Source: Bremia lactucae
Lineage: Eukaryota > Oomycota > Peronosporomycetes > Peronosporales > Peronosporaceae
DNA length: 64,000 nt
Assembly: GCF_004359215.1 (NCBI RefSeq)
Contig: NC_090613.1
Location: forward strand, 5,922,965-5,986,964
Reading direction: 5' to 3'
This document shows, in pieces, positions 10,658 through 22,498 of the stretch. Made by a program: the position numbers and the translations under genes. Position 1 is the stretch's first letter, and every line of letters starts with the position of its first letter. The notes below the pieces were generated by a model, which saw nothing but the letters and a program-made list of their open reading frames with translations, had not been told where the DNA came from and searched no databases.

Positions 10658-13127
10658 ATGGCGGTTGCAAGAAAGCAGTTGCCCGCGAAGGAGAGTGCGC
10701 TCTTCCGCTCCATTGTGGTGCGTTCACACTCCCCCTTATCGGCTGTATCCGTTTTCTTGCTTTTTCAGAAGCTCTTTCAAGCTCCCACGACAGTTTTGAC
10801 GCTCGGATTATCACCACCTTTCTAACATTCTTCTTCTCGTATGATTCGTGTTGTAGAAATGCTATGAAATCAAGCAATACAAGAAAGGATTGAAAGCCGC
10901 GGATGCGATTTTAAAAAAGTATCCGGATCATGGCGAGACGTTGGCCATGAAAGGCCTTACTTTGAATTGTATGGGCCGAAAGGAAGAAGCGTATGAGTTC
11001 GTCAAGAATGGGTTACGCCACGACCTTCGTTCGCACGTCTGTTGGCATGTTTTTGGTCTTTTGTATCGTTCCGATCGGAATTACCACGAAGCGATCAAGT
11101 GTTATCGTAATGCCCTTCGTATTGATCCCGAGAATCTTCAGATCTTGCGAGACTTGTACCTCTTGCAAGTACAAATGCGTGACCTCAAGGGTTTTGCCGA
11201 AACCCGTCGTACCATGCTCACACTCAAACCAAATAATCGCAACAATTGGATTGGATTTGCCATTGCGCATCATCTTGTTGGCAATTATCAAATGGCTATT
11301 GACATTATTGTGAAATATTTCAGCACGTTAGACAGTGAACGCGTTGCAACGTACGAAGATAGTGAGATTTATTTGTACCAGAATCAATTGATTGAAGAAA
11401 CGGGGGACGTGCACAAGGCGCTAAGTCATTTAGAAGAGAGCAAAACTCGGATTCTTGATACCCTTGCGTGGCGTCAGAAAAAAGGACAATACCTATTGCA
11501 ATTATTGCGCTACGAAGAAGCGCGTGGGATTTTTGAAGAGCTCTTGGAGATCAATTTTGATAATCACGAATATCACTGTGGACTTCAGTGTGCGATTCTT
11601 AAACGCCACGATTTCTACGTGACCAACGCGAGTTTGAAAACGCTGCTGATGCCGTCAGAAAGAATCGACTCGTTCAATGAAGAAAAGCTCGTGTCGACGC
11701 TTTTATGCTTTTATACAGACAAGATGGCAACACATACAAATACGACCCTTGTGTCGCTGCGGTTTTTAATTGATTTCACCAAGGGTGCCGCGTTTCAAAA
11801 GTACACGGATGTGTATCTTAAAAAGCAATTGAAGAAACAAGTGCCGTCTTTAGGTGCCGACTTGAAGCCCTTGTACGTACAAGAAGACAAGGTGAAGGTG
11901 TTGGAGGAGCTCCTTCTTGGATACCTTGCAACGCTCAAGGCTCAGAAACCACTGGACGAAGACGACTTGACGGCCACGAGTTCAACGGAACAAGTGCTTT
12001 TATGGACCTACTACCTCGCCGCGCAGCATTACGATCGTCTTGGTAAGTACGTGGAAGCGATGAAGTACATTAATCTATGCATCACACGCGAACCGACGCA
12101 GCTTGACTTTTTCCAACGCAAGGCGCGTATTTTAAAGCACATGGGCGATCTCAACACGGCCGCCGACGTCATGGTAGCGGGTCGTAAGCTGGACTTGGCC
12201 GATCGCTACATTAATAACAAAGCGACCGAGTATCTTCTTCATGCCGATCGGGTCGACGAAGCCGATGCGACAATTGCGCTCTTTACGCGTCACGAAGGCG
12301 ATCCTCAGCAAAATTTGTACGACATGCAGTGTATGTGGTATGAAAATGAGGTTGGTTGGAGTCAAGTGCGTCAAAAAAAGTATGGCCTTGCATTAAAGCG
12401 TTTTGTTGCCGTCAAGACGCACTTTGATGATTTTATCGACGACCAATTTGATTTTCATACGTATTGTATTCGCAAGATGACCTTGCGATCGTATATTCAG
12501 CTCTTGCGTCTATGTGACGGATTCTATGGCCGTGAATTCTTTGTCAACGCGGCACACGGAGCAATCGCGTGTTACCAAGCGCTTGCGGATGCACAAGAAG
12601 CAAAGGCAAAAGAGGAAGCCAAGAGTGCTGTTGCGACGGCTACCATGTCGGCAGCTGATAAAAAGAAGGCGAAACGTGTTCAAGCAAAAGCGCGAAAAGC
12701 GGCATTTAAGAAAAAAAACAAGGACGAAGACGGTCATGTGAAAGAAAACAAGGACGAGAACGAAGTGGTCAAGAATGGAAAAATTAAAGCAACTGCGACG
12801 CCTGTAAAAGACGACGATCCATTTGGTTTGAAGCTCGTGGCCAAGCCGCCACTGGAAGAAGCATGGCGTTTTGTCTCGCTGTTACAGCGGTATGCGTTTG
12901 ACGATGCAAAGACGCATTTGGCAGCGTTTGATATTGCATTGCGCAAGAAAAAGTATTTGCTGTGTTTGCAAGCGCTTTTAAAACTACACCAACTTCCGGT
13001 CGTGACGACCGAAATGAATACGGAATTGAACTTGCGTTATGCCGTGTTTCAAGAGGAATTGCAATACGTGAAAAATCCCATTGTATTGCAAGTCATTCAA
13101 GCGAAGAAGGCCGAGCTGAAGATGTAG
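10658..13127 (+). CDS. NAA15: NatA N-acetyltransferase auxiliary subunit NAA15
   Basis: NAA15 anchors the catalytic NAA10 to the ribosome for co-translational N-terminal acetylation. Exon 1 is 10658-10717 (20 codons, LPAKESALFRSIV); a 139-bp GT-AG intron follows; exon 2 is 10857-13127. Together they give 776 residues, somewhat shorter than the animal protein. The N-terminus reads straight into the family signatures GETLAMKGLTLNC, GLRHDLRSHVCWHVFGLLYRSD, YHEAIKCYRNAL and LQILRDL. TPR-type helical repeats fill most of the protein. A Lys/Ala-rich segment near residues 600-650 and the closing block PPLEEAWRFVSLLQRY are also typical. No stops or shifts interrupt it. Confidence 0.95.
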
Positions 13128-13282
13128 TAGTTGATTAAAGGAGCTCCAGCGAGTTGATAATGAAAAAATCGAGCCCGTGTGCTTTGATGGAATACCGGTA
13201 ACTTTTGAATAAAACAAGTAGGCGTACCGATATAGAGTAAAAAAGGGAGTTTTTTTGTATTGATTTTTTTAATAAAGCATCG

Positions 13283-15193
13283 ATGGGGTGGTGGGATCGA
13301 TTGAATTGGGTCCTTCCTCGTCGGGAACAATTGCGTCGATTCTCGACTACGCACGACGCAATTGATGCATTTAAAAAGATCTATGTGATTTCTGGTGAAG
13401 CATCGGGTGATGGCATTGGCGCGAAAGTAATTCGAGCGTTATTGCGTCGACAAACGCAAGTTCGATGGAAGTTTCGAGGAATTGGAGGGTACGAGATTTT
13501 GGTAGGTTTGAAGCAATGATTTGCTAATGGATGCGACAGTCCAGAAATGTGTCACGTAGGTGACTTTACATCGCTCTTTCCAATGCAAGAGTTGTCTGTC
13601 ATGGGGCTGGTAGAAGTTCTGCCGCATTTGTGGCGATTCCAGGTTTGTCAATTTGTTTTTTGTTCATGAAAGAATGCTTTATCAATCGAAGTGGTCTTTG
13701 ATACAGCGACGAATTCACGATACATTGCGTGATATTGAAGAATTTGATCCTGACGTGATTCTTACGATTGATTCCAAGGGCTTTACATTTCGTGTACTTC
13801 AGGCACTGCACGTCAACGAGCAGAAAATCAAAGGGAAGCGCATGATTAAGGTTCACTACGTCGCACCTTCCATATGGGCTTATAAACATCGAAATGCACG
13901 AGACGTTTTTGAATTGCAACAACTTCTCGACGCAATGTTTACGATCTTGCCGTTTGAAAAACATCTTTTCAAGCTCCAATCGAGTAAGGCAGAACCGATT
14001 TCCAATGAAAAAAAGGAGCCATGGTGTCTTTTTGTAGGGCATCCCGCAGTCGAAGACTTTTTGGAAGCAAACGAGGTCTTTGAGACTGATATGTCGCTTC
14101 CTTTGGAATCAATGCAGTGCAGTGATATTATCAAAGAACGCGATGCTTTGCTCGATTATTCGTCCTATGATTTGAGCGACTTGGAAGCACGTGGCAAAGT
14201 ATTTCATGAATTAATGGCTAGTGGACACCAATCGAGTACTCAAGCTCGTATTAGAAAAGGGTTTGGAATTCCTTTGAATGCGTTTGTTATCTGTGCACTT
14301 GCGGGAAGGTAACAACAAAGTGTGTTATTCTTTTAAAGAACGCGTTGGGATCGTTGACGATACATTAATTGCTGCAGTCGATCCAACGAAGTCAAAAAGT
14401 CTTTGCCGCACATCCTCAAAGGTATTGAAGTTTTTAAACTCAATAATAATCAAAAACAGCAGCAAGAGGTGCGTAACTCTTTCGTTAAAAAGCAATTTGT
14501 ATTATCTTTAAGTAGGCGTCTGGTTAGATTTATGTTGTCTTTCCGACCATTGCTACAATGGAAGAGCAGATCAAGACTTGTGTTCAGGCAAGTGGACTTA
14601 GCTTAAAAAGTCAGATTCTGACCAATCTCCCTGCACATCAACGTCTTGACCTTTTCCGAGTATTGACTACAATGTTGTCGCTTGAATCGTTGCTACTCTT
14701 TTAATTAACGCAGACGTGTTATTTCAAATAGAGTTGTGACGTTGCAATTGCTGTGTCTGGCACCATTGTTCTTGAAACAACCCTAGCTACTCTTCCGACA
14801 ATTGTAATTTACCGAGCCAATTGGTTTACGGAATGGATTGGCAAACAAGTGGCTGCGGTTCGTTTCGTGTCGATTCCGAATTTATTGCTTGGAAAACCGC
14901 TTCTACCAGAACTGCTATTTCGTGATTGCACTGTCGCGAAGATTGCAGAGAATATAAGGTACTTGAGTTCAGGTTAGACATTTTAAAGAACTGAGTATAC
15001 GAGTGAGTATATGAAAAACAGAAGCTTCCAACAGCAGCAAAGGAGCCAAAAAGAGACACGCGAACTCGCACTTGCCATGAGCACTTTAACCAATTGGCGC
15101 AAAACGACTCAAGGAAGACGGCAATTCATTCGAGCAAGTGATGTAGTCGCTGAGCATATTATCAAAGTGCTTGATTCGAAAAAAAATACGTAG
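13283..15193 (+). CDS. lpxB: Lipid-A-disaccharide synthase-like protein (LpxB), probably mitochondrial
   Basis: LpxB joins UDP-2,3-diacylglucosamine to lipid X to form the lipid A disaccharide. Seven exons fit: 13283-13505, 13545-13642, 13692-14308, 14378-14468, 14528-14659, 14732-14958, 15022-15193, giving 519 residues with every junction in frame. Signatures in order are YVISGEASGDGIGAKVI, MQELSVMGLVEVLPHL, DVILTIDSKGFTFRVLQ, HYVAPSIWAYK, FVGHPAVED, CALAGSRSNEVKKSLP, PTIATMEEQIK and AIAVSGTIVLETTLA. The N-terminus (RREQLRRFSTTHD) looks like a mitochondrial presequence. The first introns are very short (39 and 49 bp); the first donor was picked because it restores frame and is the least certain. 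About 155 bp separate it from NAA15. Confidence 0.85.
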
Positions 15194-15408
15194 CGATAGA
15201 AATTTAAATTTAATTCCTAAACACGACTTTATTAATGCTTATCAATAAAAACAAATTACATCACGTAACAAGATAAAGTTTGTAGAAAAGACGTTGCCTT
15301 TCAAAAACCAAATAACCAAATGGTTTTATAAAAAGAAAGCAGAATTGTACTCATTTAATTTATGTATAGTAAATTTACAAATATGCTCCATTCACGTTTT
15401 CGCTACAT

Positions 15409-18150
15409 CTACGCAGGTTTGCCGTTAAGCGAGTTGAGAATTGTCAAAACATCACGAAGAACGCCAGTTGCGCTCGCTGCTGCACCGGTACCGGATCCTT
15501 TGAGAACTAGTGGGCGGGGATATTGTACTGATGTGAATCCAAACGCAATTTCATTGTCCTTGGAGTAAAAGCACGGGTGGTCTTCCGTAATAAGACGAGG
15601 TCGAATTTTCACACTAATCGATTCAAATACAGACAAATCGATTGATGCAACGTAGTAAAGCCGCTTCTTCTCCGCCCTAGCTGGTAAATAATACATTTCA
15701 TGAAAAAATTCATCGTAAGCTTCAAATCCAGCAATAATATCTTCCACTTGAATGTCCTTCGACCACGGAATCGCTTCCACCACATTCGTTGGAAGAAAAG
15801 GCTCCAACTCAATTGCTTTGGAATCAAGATTGACTCCAAGTGCACGCATTAAAACAATCGTTTTAGCAACGATATCCATTCCCAAGAAATCTTCACGAGG
15901 ATCGCGCTCGCAATAGCCTTTTCGAAGGACACTACCAATAGCTTGGGATACTTTCGTGCCTTTCATTACTTCATTCGCCACGTAATTCATTGATCCACTT
16001 AACGAAGTTTCGATCGTCAAAACCCGGTCACCAGTTCGTAGAATATTGCCAAGCGTGTCAATAACTGGTAGACTTGCCCCAATTGTAGAGGTATACATGA
16101 AAAACGTACGTCCAGTCTTAGCACGTGTCGTAGCGAGACTTTCACGCGATAATGTAGGAGGAAGACGATAGACTGAACGTGCATTGGACGCAACGACGTG
16201 AATTCCTCGTTGAAAACAAGCCGCATACAATTCAAGCGTATTTCGCTGCCCAGAACAGTCGATTATCATTGGAATTGCCAAGTCTTGGAGCTCATCGAGA
16301 TAGTTTAACGGTAAATCACCTTCACATAGCTCCCTTTCAGTGACATTTGAGGTACCAATCACGTCATCTCGTGTATCTAAGCAACTTTCCAAGCGCGTAA
16401 TCAGTTCCTCGTACGTAAATCCGTTGGAATTGTATAAAAAGTCATAGCAATTCGAGCCAAAGCCAACAATATGAATACGAGTTTTGTGCTGATACTGATA
16501 GAGTGCTTGTTGTTTCTGAAGTTGACGAACAATTTCCAAAGTAATGAAATTGTAGCCTAATAGAACGACATTTGTAACGAGATATTCCACGTTAAAGGCG
16601 TCGTGAACACGACGTACTGCTACCTTGGTGTCCGCGCCACGAATCACACAACTCAACGAGCGTGAACTCGTGCCTTGTCCAACTGCTAACACTTCAATAT
16701 CTGCATCTGCAAGCGCGCCAAAGAATTTTGTTTGATTGTATGGAATCTTGGACAAATCTTCCGCAACGACTGATAACATGGTCACTGGAGACTCGGAATG
16801 AAGGGCATCAACTTCGTGCGATTCAATTGCATCACGGAGTTCAGCATGAATACGCATGGAAGCAACGTCTTCGGCACTGCGTGGAATTACGACACTCATT
16901 GCTTGTCCGTGAGCTCCTCGAATCGAAAGCCACACGGGAATTTGAAGCTCTTCCAATATTTTTGTAATTCGAGCGCCAATATTTTCGTCACAATACTTAT
17001 TGCTCCCATCCTGTAAAATACGTGTTCGTGCTTCAATAATCGCTAAATTCTCTAAAGATGTCGTACACGTTTCGCGAGCATGAAGACGAGGACGGCCACT
17101 AATATACGTGCCATGACCATTATACTCCATAGTACTACGAATAAGCATAGTTATGTTGTGTTTAATTAAGGGCACCATTGTCCGTGCGTGGAACATGCGC
17201 GTGCCATACACTGCAAGCTCAAGGGCTTCGTAATGATTTAAATGTGACAATGTCGTGGCTCGATCAACAATACGTGGATCAGCGGTCATAACGCCCGAGA
17301 TGTCGGTATTAATCACCACGTAATCCGCTTGAAGCAAAGCTCCTACTAACGTAGCCGTGTAATCCGAGCCATTGCGCCCAAGAGTCGACGTACGACCAGA
17401 GCGCGTCGTGGCAATAAATCCAGTGATCACTGGCACGTTGTTCTTGGTCCATTTGGTAGCAAGCGTTTGGAATTTCTCCTTGGATTCGTCAAAAAACACC
17501 TTGGCACATCCATGTGTGTCGTCTGTTGTAAGCCACTCGCGCGCATCGACAAAAAAAGCGTGGACACTTGTTTTTGTCAAGAGTCGTGCAACGATTAAAG
17601 CACTAATGCGCTCACCAAACGACAGCACCATGTCGGTGGCTTTGGCGGTTTGTTCCTGGAGGAGCGAGATTCCGTATAAAAGCTCACGAAGTGGTTGAAA
17701 GTGGTTACGAATGTCTGTAGTCATATCGTCCATAGGAAAGAGTTTTAGTAGTGTTTGTGTCTCGTGTGCATTTGCAAGCGTAAAGGTTTCAATCGTATCA
17801 ACGACGTGTAAAGCGCTCTTGGCGTCTCCTTTTGCTGCATATACGACAGCATCGAGCAATAAATCGGTCGTATTGCCCATGGCGGATACAACAATTGCTA
17901 CAACGCGCTCGCGCTCTTCACGTATGATGCGTAAGAGGCCACAGAGGCGCGTGGGGCTGCCGACGGACGTGCCACCAAATTTATAGACATTGCGTGTGCC
18001 ATTGCGGTGATCCAGGTGAATTGCATCGTTTGAGGACGAGGCAATTGAACTTGGAGAGGACAACGACGTGCCATATAATGACAGCGGAGTTGGTAGAATC
18101 TCCTGGGGCCAATTGGACCCGATAAGGAGCGACGGCGAAGTGCAGTCCAT
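15409..18150 (-). CDS. Bifunctional aspartokinase/homoserine dehydrogenase
   Basis: One uninterrupted frame of 913 residues combines aspartate kinase and homoserine dehydrogenase, the first and third steps toward threonine, methionine and isoleucine. The kinase begins at residue 56 (YKFGGTSVGSP) and includes GRNGSDYTATLVGALLQAD near 258 and NTDISGVMTADPR near 281. ACT-type regulatory repeats occupy roughly 365-515. The dehydrogenase follows from about 525, with LPVIDTLGNILRTGDRV near 694 and GMDIVAK at 757, which keeps the catalytic Asp and Lys. Other hallmark dehydrogenase positions are altered: the glycine-rich NAD loop is degenerate and the usual NKK is NAR. It converges with lpxB, 215 bp apart. 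Confidence 0.92.
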   Translation of the reverse strand: MDCTSPSLLIGSNWPQEILPTPLSLYGTSLSSPSSIASSSNDAIHLDHRNGTRNVYKFGGTSVGSPTRLCGLLRIIREERERVVAIVVSAMGNTTDLLLDAVVYAAKGDAKSALHVVDTIETFTLANAHETQTLLKLFPMDDMTTDIRNHFQPLRELLYGISLLQEQTAKATDMVLSFGERISALIVARLLTKTSVHAFFVDAREWLTTDDTHGCAKVFFDESKEKFQTLATKWTKNNVPVITGFIATTRSGRTSTLGRNGSDYTATLVGALLQADYVVINTDISGVMTADPRIVDRATTLSHLNHYEALELAVYGTRMFHARTMVPLIKHNITMLIRSTMEYNGHGTYISGRPRLHARETCTTSLENLAIIEARTRILQDGSNKYCDENIGARITKILEELQIPVWLSIRGAHGQAMSVVIPRSAEDVASMRIHAELRDAIESHEVDALHSESPVTMLSVVAEDLSKIPYNQTKFFGALADADIEVLAVGQGTSSRSLSCVIRGADTKVAVRRVHDAFNVEYLVTNVVLLGYNFITLEIVRQLQKQQALYQYQHKTRIHIVGFGSNCYDFLYNSNGFTYEELITRLESCLDTRDDVIGTSNVTERELCEGDLPLNYLDELQDLAIPMIIDCSGQRNTLELYAACFQRGIHVVASNARSVYRLPPTLSRESLATTRAKTGRTFFMYTSTIGASLPVIDTLGNILRTGDRVLTIETSLSGSMNYVANEVMKGTKVSQAIGSVLRKGYCERDPREDFLGMDIVAKTIVLMRALGVNLDSKAIELEPFLPTNVVEAIPWSKDIQVEDIIAGFEAYDEFFHEMYYLPARAEKKRLYYVASIDLSVFESISVKIRPRLITEDHPCFYSKDNEIAFGFTSVQYPRPLVLKGSGTGAAASATGVLRDVLTILNSLNGKPA

Positions 18151-18371
18151 TTAGGTGGGATTCCGAAATGAGTGGCCGAAAGGATCATTTTATTAAATTA
18201 AATGCCGACCTTGGTATTTGATAGACAGCGGGCACTTGTAGTACGTCGGGCGTATCCTGCTAAATTAATTTGCTAAACGTGATTTGTGAACTTTCCAGTA
18301 TAATTTCCTTTTTTGGTACGTAGAAACTTTATTTTATTAATACAGATTATGTATTTTTCCTATACTAAATC

Positions 18372-18788
18372 TGTAACAGGGTGTATCATTACATGAAAGT
18401 GACACTTAAAGGTGTTAATTAATATATTCTCTAAAAGGTAATGGAGAATATTACTTTCCATAGTAATATTCGGAAAGCTTATCCACTCGTAGATATAGGC
18501 CATTAATTTTACTTGCTTCGCGGTTCAGTCAGCGCTGGATGCGGGCAAAGAGAGACAGATAAGATTTTATTACATGTTATGTAATTAAGTAAGTATAAAT
18601 ATATAGGACCAGGAGAACTTAATCATATTATAAACAGTTTTAAATTAATCCTCTCTAAAGCATTTTTTTAAAAGAGTCTTCCTCTGCACGTACTAGTGTA
18701 CATGAAGTGACGTGAGGCACCACTCGCACTAAGGCAGTGCAAAGTGGACTTGTACTGAAGCGGTACAAGTCGACAGTGCCCCGTTACA
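18372..18788 (+). repeat. 5' LTR of Gypsy A
   Basis: 417 bp, beginning TGTAACAGGGTG and ending CCCCGTTACA, so it has short TG..CA inverted ends. It matches 24788-25215 in direct orientation and 32973-33414 in reverse complement. Confidence 0.9.
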
Positions 18789-18838
18789 CCTGGTAGCTTT
18801 TTGTAGTCCGCCCAAGGACCACATTTCTATCATCTAAC

Positions 18839-20080
18839 ATGGACATGCTAGATGATTATGGAAACACGCATCACGTTTCGCGTGATAGCTACTCCTTTTT
18901 AAGTGACATAAAAAGGAATGCGGTCGAACGAATGAGTTCGACCATAGGGAATGATGCCATCTTGGCCATGCTGTCCGATATGGTCGGAGGTATCCTCCAT
19001 TCAGCCATCGTCAAGTTCATACAACATGAGCTTGACGAGGCGAAGGAGAAGGTAGCCTTGCTTAATCAGCAAGGCTCTCAACAGGCAGAACTGTTGAGGT
19101 TACAGCAGGTTTAGACCCCTGTATCTGGGATGACGCATACGCGTCACCTTAAAGATCGACATCTCTAAGTATAGGGGAGTCGAATAAGACTCCCTGTTAG
19201 GATGATTCGTCGAGTTGGACGATGCCATAAGGGCTCGCCACATCGTCGACGAGAAAATCAAGTCGCATTTGCTCAGTCAAATTTCGCAGGTCGTGCCAAA
19301 CTTGGGCACTAGGCCTTAAGCTGCGCGACCCATATGTATTTGGGTCGCTAGAGTCTTTAAAAGCCCGGCTCAAACAGACGTTGAACCGCCTAGGGCTGAG
19401 TTCAGAGCTCGATCAGAGCTTTTGAAACTCAAGCAAGGCAAGCGTGATGTTCACGCTTATGCCCAGCACATACGACTCTTAGCGAGTTGTATCACGAACA
19501 ATTTAGTTCATGAACACACGTTGATTACGGTGTTCATGCAAGGATTTACGGATGGTCCCGTGAAGACCGACATGTTCCGCTTGGAACTGGATACGCTTGA
19601 AGAAACAATATTCGTCGCGGAACAGGACTTTAACTTGAGACAGGCTCAAGCTAGTTCGTCATTGTATCGTCCTTAGGACGATAAGAGCTTGGAGGTCCAG
19701 AACATATGGAGCTCTCTTATGTCGAAAACAAGAAACCTCGGTTATCGAACAATAAGCGAAGGCAGAAATGCGATCGCTGTCAAAAGTGAGGTCAATACGC
19801 TCATGAGTGTGGTGCCCTACGCCCAGTACCGAGAGGTACTGAACGTAATAATGTACCGAATGCCAAAAAACGCAACGGTTGCGGGTCTGACGTTGTTGCG
19901 AAATCGCAAAAACGAGGCGAACCGCCAAAAAAACGGTCGAGGTCAGTAGGGGCGCGACGCCCTACTGATCCAGCAACCTCAAGAGAATTTGCAAATCTAT
20001 TGACGAAAGTTGCTCCAGACACACAATCATTATGTGCTTCTGCACTAAGCAGATAAAATTGACAAATAATTTGCACTTAG
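18839..20080 (+). pseudogene. Gypsy A gag (broken)
   Basis: Gag starts at 18839 with MDMLDDYG, similar to the gag start of element C at 62611 on minus. A capsid-like segment lies at 19422-19676 (GKRDVHAYAQHI, FMQGFTDGPVKTDMF). A zinc-knuckle remnant with CDRCQK then QYAHEC is at about 19760-19815. Stops at 19112 and 19674 and frame changes break the reading frame. Confidence 0.7.
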
Positions 20081-20097
20081 AGCCTTAGTGGACTATT

Positions 20098-20364
20098 TTG
20101 TTGTTGTCGAATAACTTTATTCGGCGCCAGTCGCTAGAGGGTGGTAGGCTCAAATATGCTGAGCGCGACATCCCTCCAACGAGGATGACGGTGCGTCTAG
20201 CAACAGGCGCATTGATAAAAGTGATGAATCACGTAGTGAAATTTCACTACACTTCAAAAGATTTACAGTATGATGATGATTTTATCGTACTGGATTTGGA
20301 TAACAAAATTGATGTCATCCTAGGTCTACATTGGCTCAGAACATATCAGCTTAGAATCAGCTAG
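20098..20364 (+). pseudogene. Gypsy A protease region
   Basis: This 88-codon frame has the shape of a retroviral-type protease C-terminal half: VRLATGALI, DDFIVLDLDNKIDVILGLHWLRTY. The active-site DSGA motif is not in this frame and may be lost or shifted upstream. Confidence 0.55.
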
Positions 20365-21589
20365 CAGCATCGATCCATAAAGATGCCTGCCACTTGCTCA
20401 TCAAATGGGCATCTGATGTACGTCTTGGAGCGTCCACAAGCGTGTGGATGCACTACGAGTGAGTGCGATGACCTTACTTGTGGTACGGTCGTTAGTACGA
20501 CTGCACAAGATTATTAATCACACTGTGGAGTCGGCTGCCGGCGGCTGTGCGAATGCACAGGCCGTGCCAAAGGTCCACCACTCAAAAAAAGGCGAGTGGA
20601 TTGAGACATAAATGTACGCCTATCGAACGACATTCAAGAACAATACCGATTGCCCAAAAAGGGCAATACGATGATCCAAGGTCGAGTAGAGAGTAGACCG
20701 TAGAGGACCCGACTGTGATAGCGCAATCACACTTCGAAGACGTTGAGGGAATAAGTCCCCACGTTTTCGAAGAGAATGCTCCTCAAATAGATAGTGCTGA
20801 AGTGACTAGACTTCAGCATTCCGAGGGATTAATCCCTCGACAGCCTGTGGATAAATCCCAGGAAGAAACCGAGACATTGAGTGTCTTGGGTAATGACGGA
20901 TCAAGAGTAGGCGCTTATACTCTTTATCTATATGCGCCTCCGACGTTAACTTCTAAAATTACTCAATTACCAACCCTACAACCTAAGCGGTTCTTGAGAG
21001 ATCAGCGTAATGGTAGAATCAAGCAGATCTGCGTACTCGTCACAGAGGACGAATACGTAACCGATATTTGGTCAGCGTAATTTTTTCAGAGAACGAACGG
21101 GTACTCAGCAGCTCATCGATGGACGAAAGTGTCTCCGATGTGAGGACATCGGATTGAGAGATATACTACTCAATCCTGGAAGTCACTTAAAACAAATCCT
21201 TTATACAAGGATTTTATCGATTTCAGGGGTGAATTCCTTAAAGCAGTTCCATGCGAGTTGCCTAAGGATAAAGGCACTTGACATGAGATCAAGCTCAAAC
21301 CGGGCTCGAATTACTGTGTCATGGAGCAGTGGCCACTGCCTCATGACCAAGTACTTGCGATCGATAAATTTTTATCGATAGATTAAATGCGGGCCATGTA
21401 AGGGAGCCAACCTCCCCACACCGCTTCCCGACCTTCTGTGTGCGAAAGGCCACAGGAGGGTGGCGGATAGTGCACGCATTCAATATACTGAATGCTGCAA
21501 CGGTACCCGCTCAACGCCGATACCAAGAAAAGACGTAATTATGGATGGTATGTCTGAGAGTATTATTTTTCGTCAATGGATCTGATGGA

Positions 21590-22337
21590 TGGATTTTATC
21601 AGATCCTTATGCGTGAACGGGACATCCCGTAGACAGCAGTGAGCACTCCCAGTGGGATGCTCTGGGAATGGCTAGTTATGCCACAGGGGCTTAGTACCAC
21701 CCCTGCAACATTCAACAGATGCGTCACGAATTTATTGAGACCGGTGCGAGAGTTCGCACCGAGTTATTTTGACGATGTATTTGTCCATAGCCGGGCAATA
21801 GACAGAAAGACGGACGTGGAAGTTCATAAAACTCACGTTTGTCAGGTTCTTACACTTATAAGAAAGCATAAGTTGTCCGCAAATCTCAAGAGTATATATT
21901 CGCTGCAAGCGAAATACCATTTCTTGGGTGCATCGTCGGTAAACACGGCGTGTGATTTGATCCCGAAAAGATCAAGGCAATTATCGACTGGCCAGTTCCA
22001 GTCGATGTTAAGGGACTATCTCCTCGAAGATGAGCCATTCATCGTATATACGGACCTTGCGTCATTACGCACGGCCGTAAACAGCCCACACCTCTCGCAA
22101 AGAATGGCGAGGTGGCTATCCTTCTTCGCGGAGTACAATTTCTACGTGGAATACAAACAAGGTCGACTCAATGTCGTAGCTGATGCGTTATCACGCCGAC
22201 CCGATTTCAAGCCGGTTGCGCACTCCAATAGCGAAAATAATCCCACTGTTGCAGCACTCATTACAAGTGTTCCGTTATCAACTATGTTTCGTGACACAAT
22301 GAAGCCTACACACAAGATAAGGACCTTCTATGTTTAA
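21590..22337 (+). pseudogene. Gypsy A reverse transcriptase and RNase H, internally deleted
   Basis: The reverse transcriptase palm reads DGFYQILMRERDIP, PSGMLWEWLVMPQGL and the catalytic YFDD (SYFDDVFVHSR). The frame then passes, after a shift near 21950, into the end of RNase H with FIVYTDLASLRTAV, QRMARWLSFFAEYNF and VVADALSRRPDF. The thumb/connection and most of RNase H are missing, so the enzyme is dead although the YFDD is retained. Confidence 0.85.
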
Positions 22338-22498
22338 TAGATCATCTAACGAATCCATTCAATAAATCTTATAAAGATTTACCGGCTTTATATCGATCGT
22401 GATCCGATTGATACACAACACACAACGGCTTACTGTATTACACAGCCGTTTCGGGCGAAAAAAAAACTTCACGTGTCGTCGTTCCAGCTCATAATAAA

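Noticed and set aside
10993..11313. 106-codon frame overlapping NAA15
   Set aside because: Out-of-frame shadow of a clear NAA15 coding region.
18721..18780. Short inverted repeats (ACTTGTACTGAAGCGGTACAAGT and similar) that might be read as an rho-independent terminator
   Set aside because: They are part of the Gypsy A LTR and recur in every copy; bacterial terminators do not apply here.
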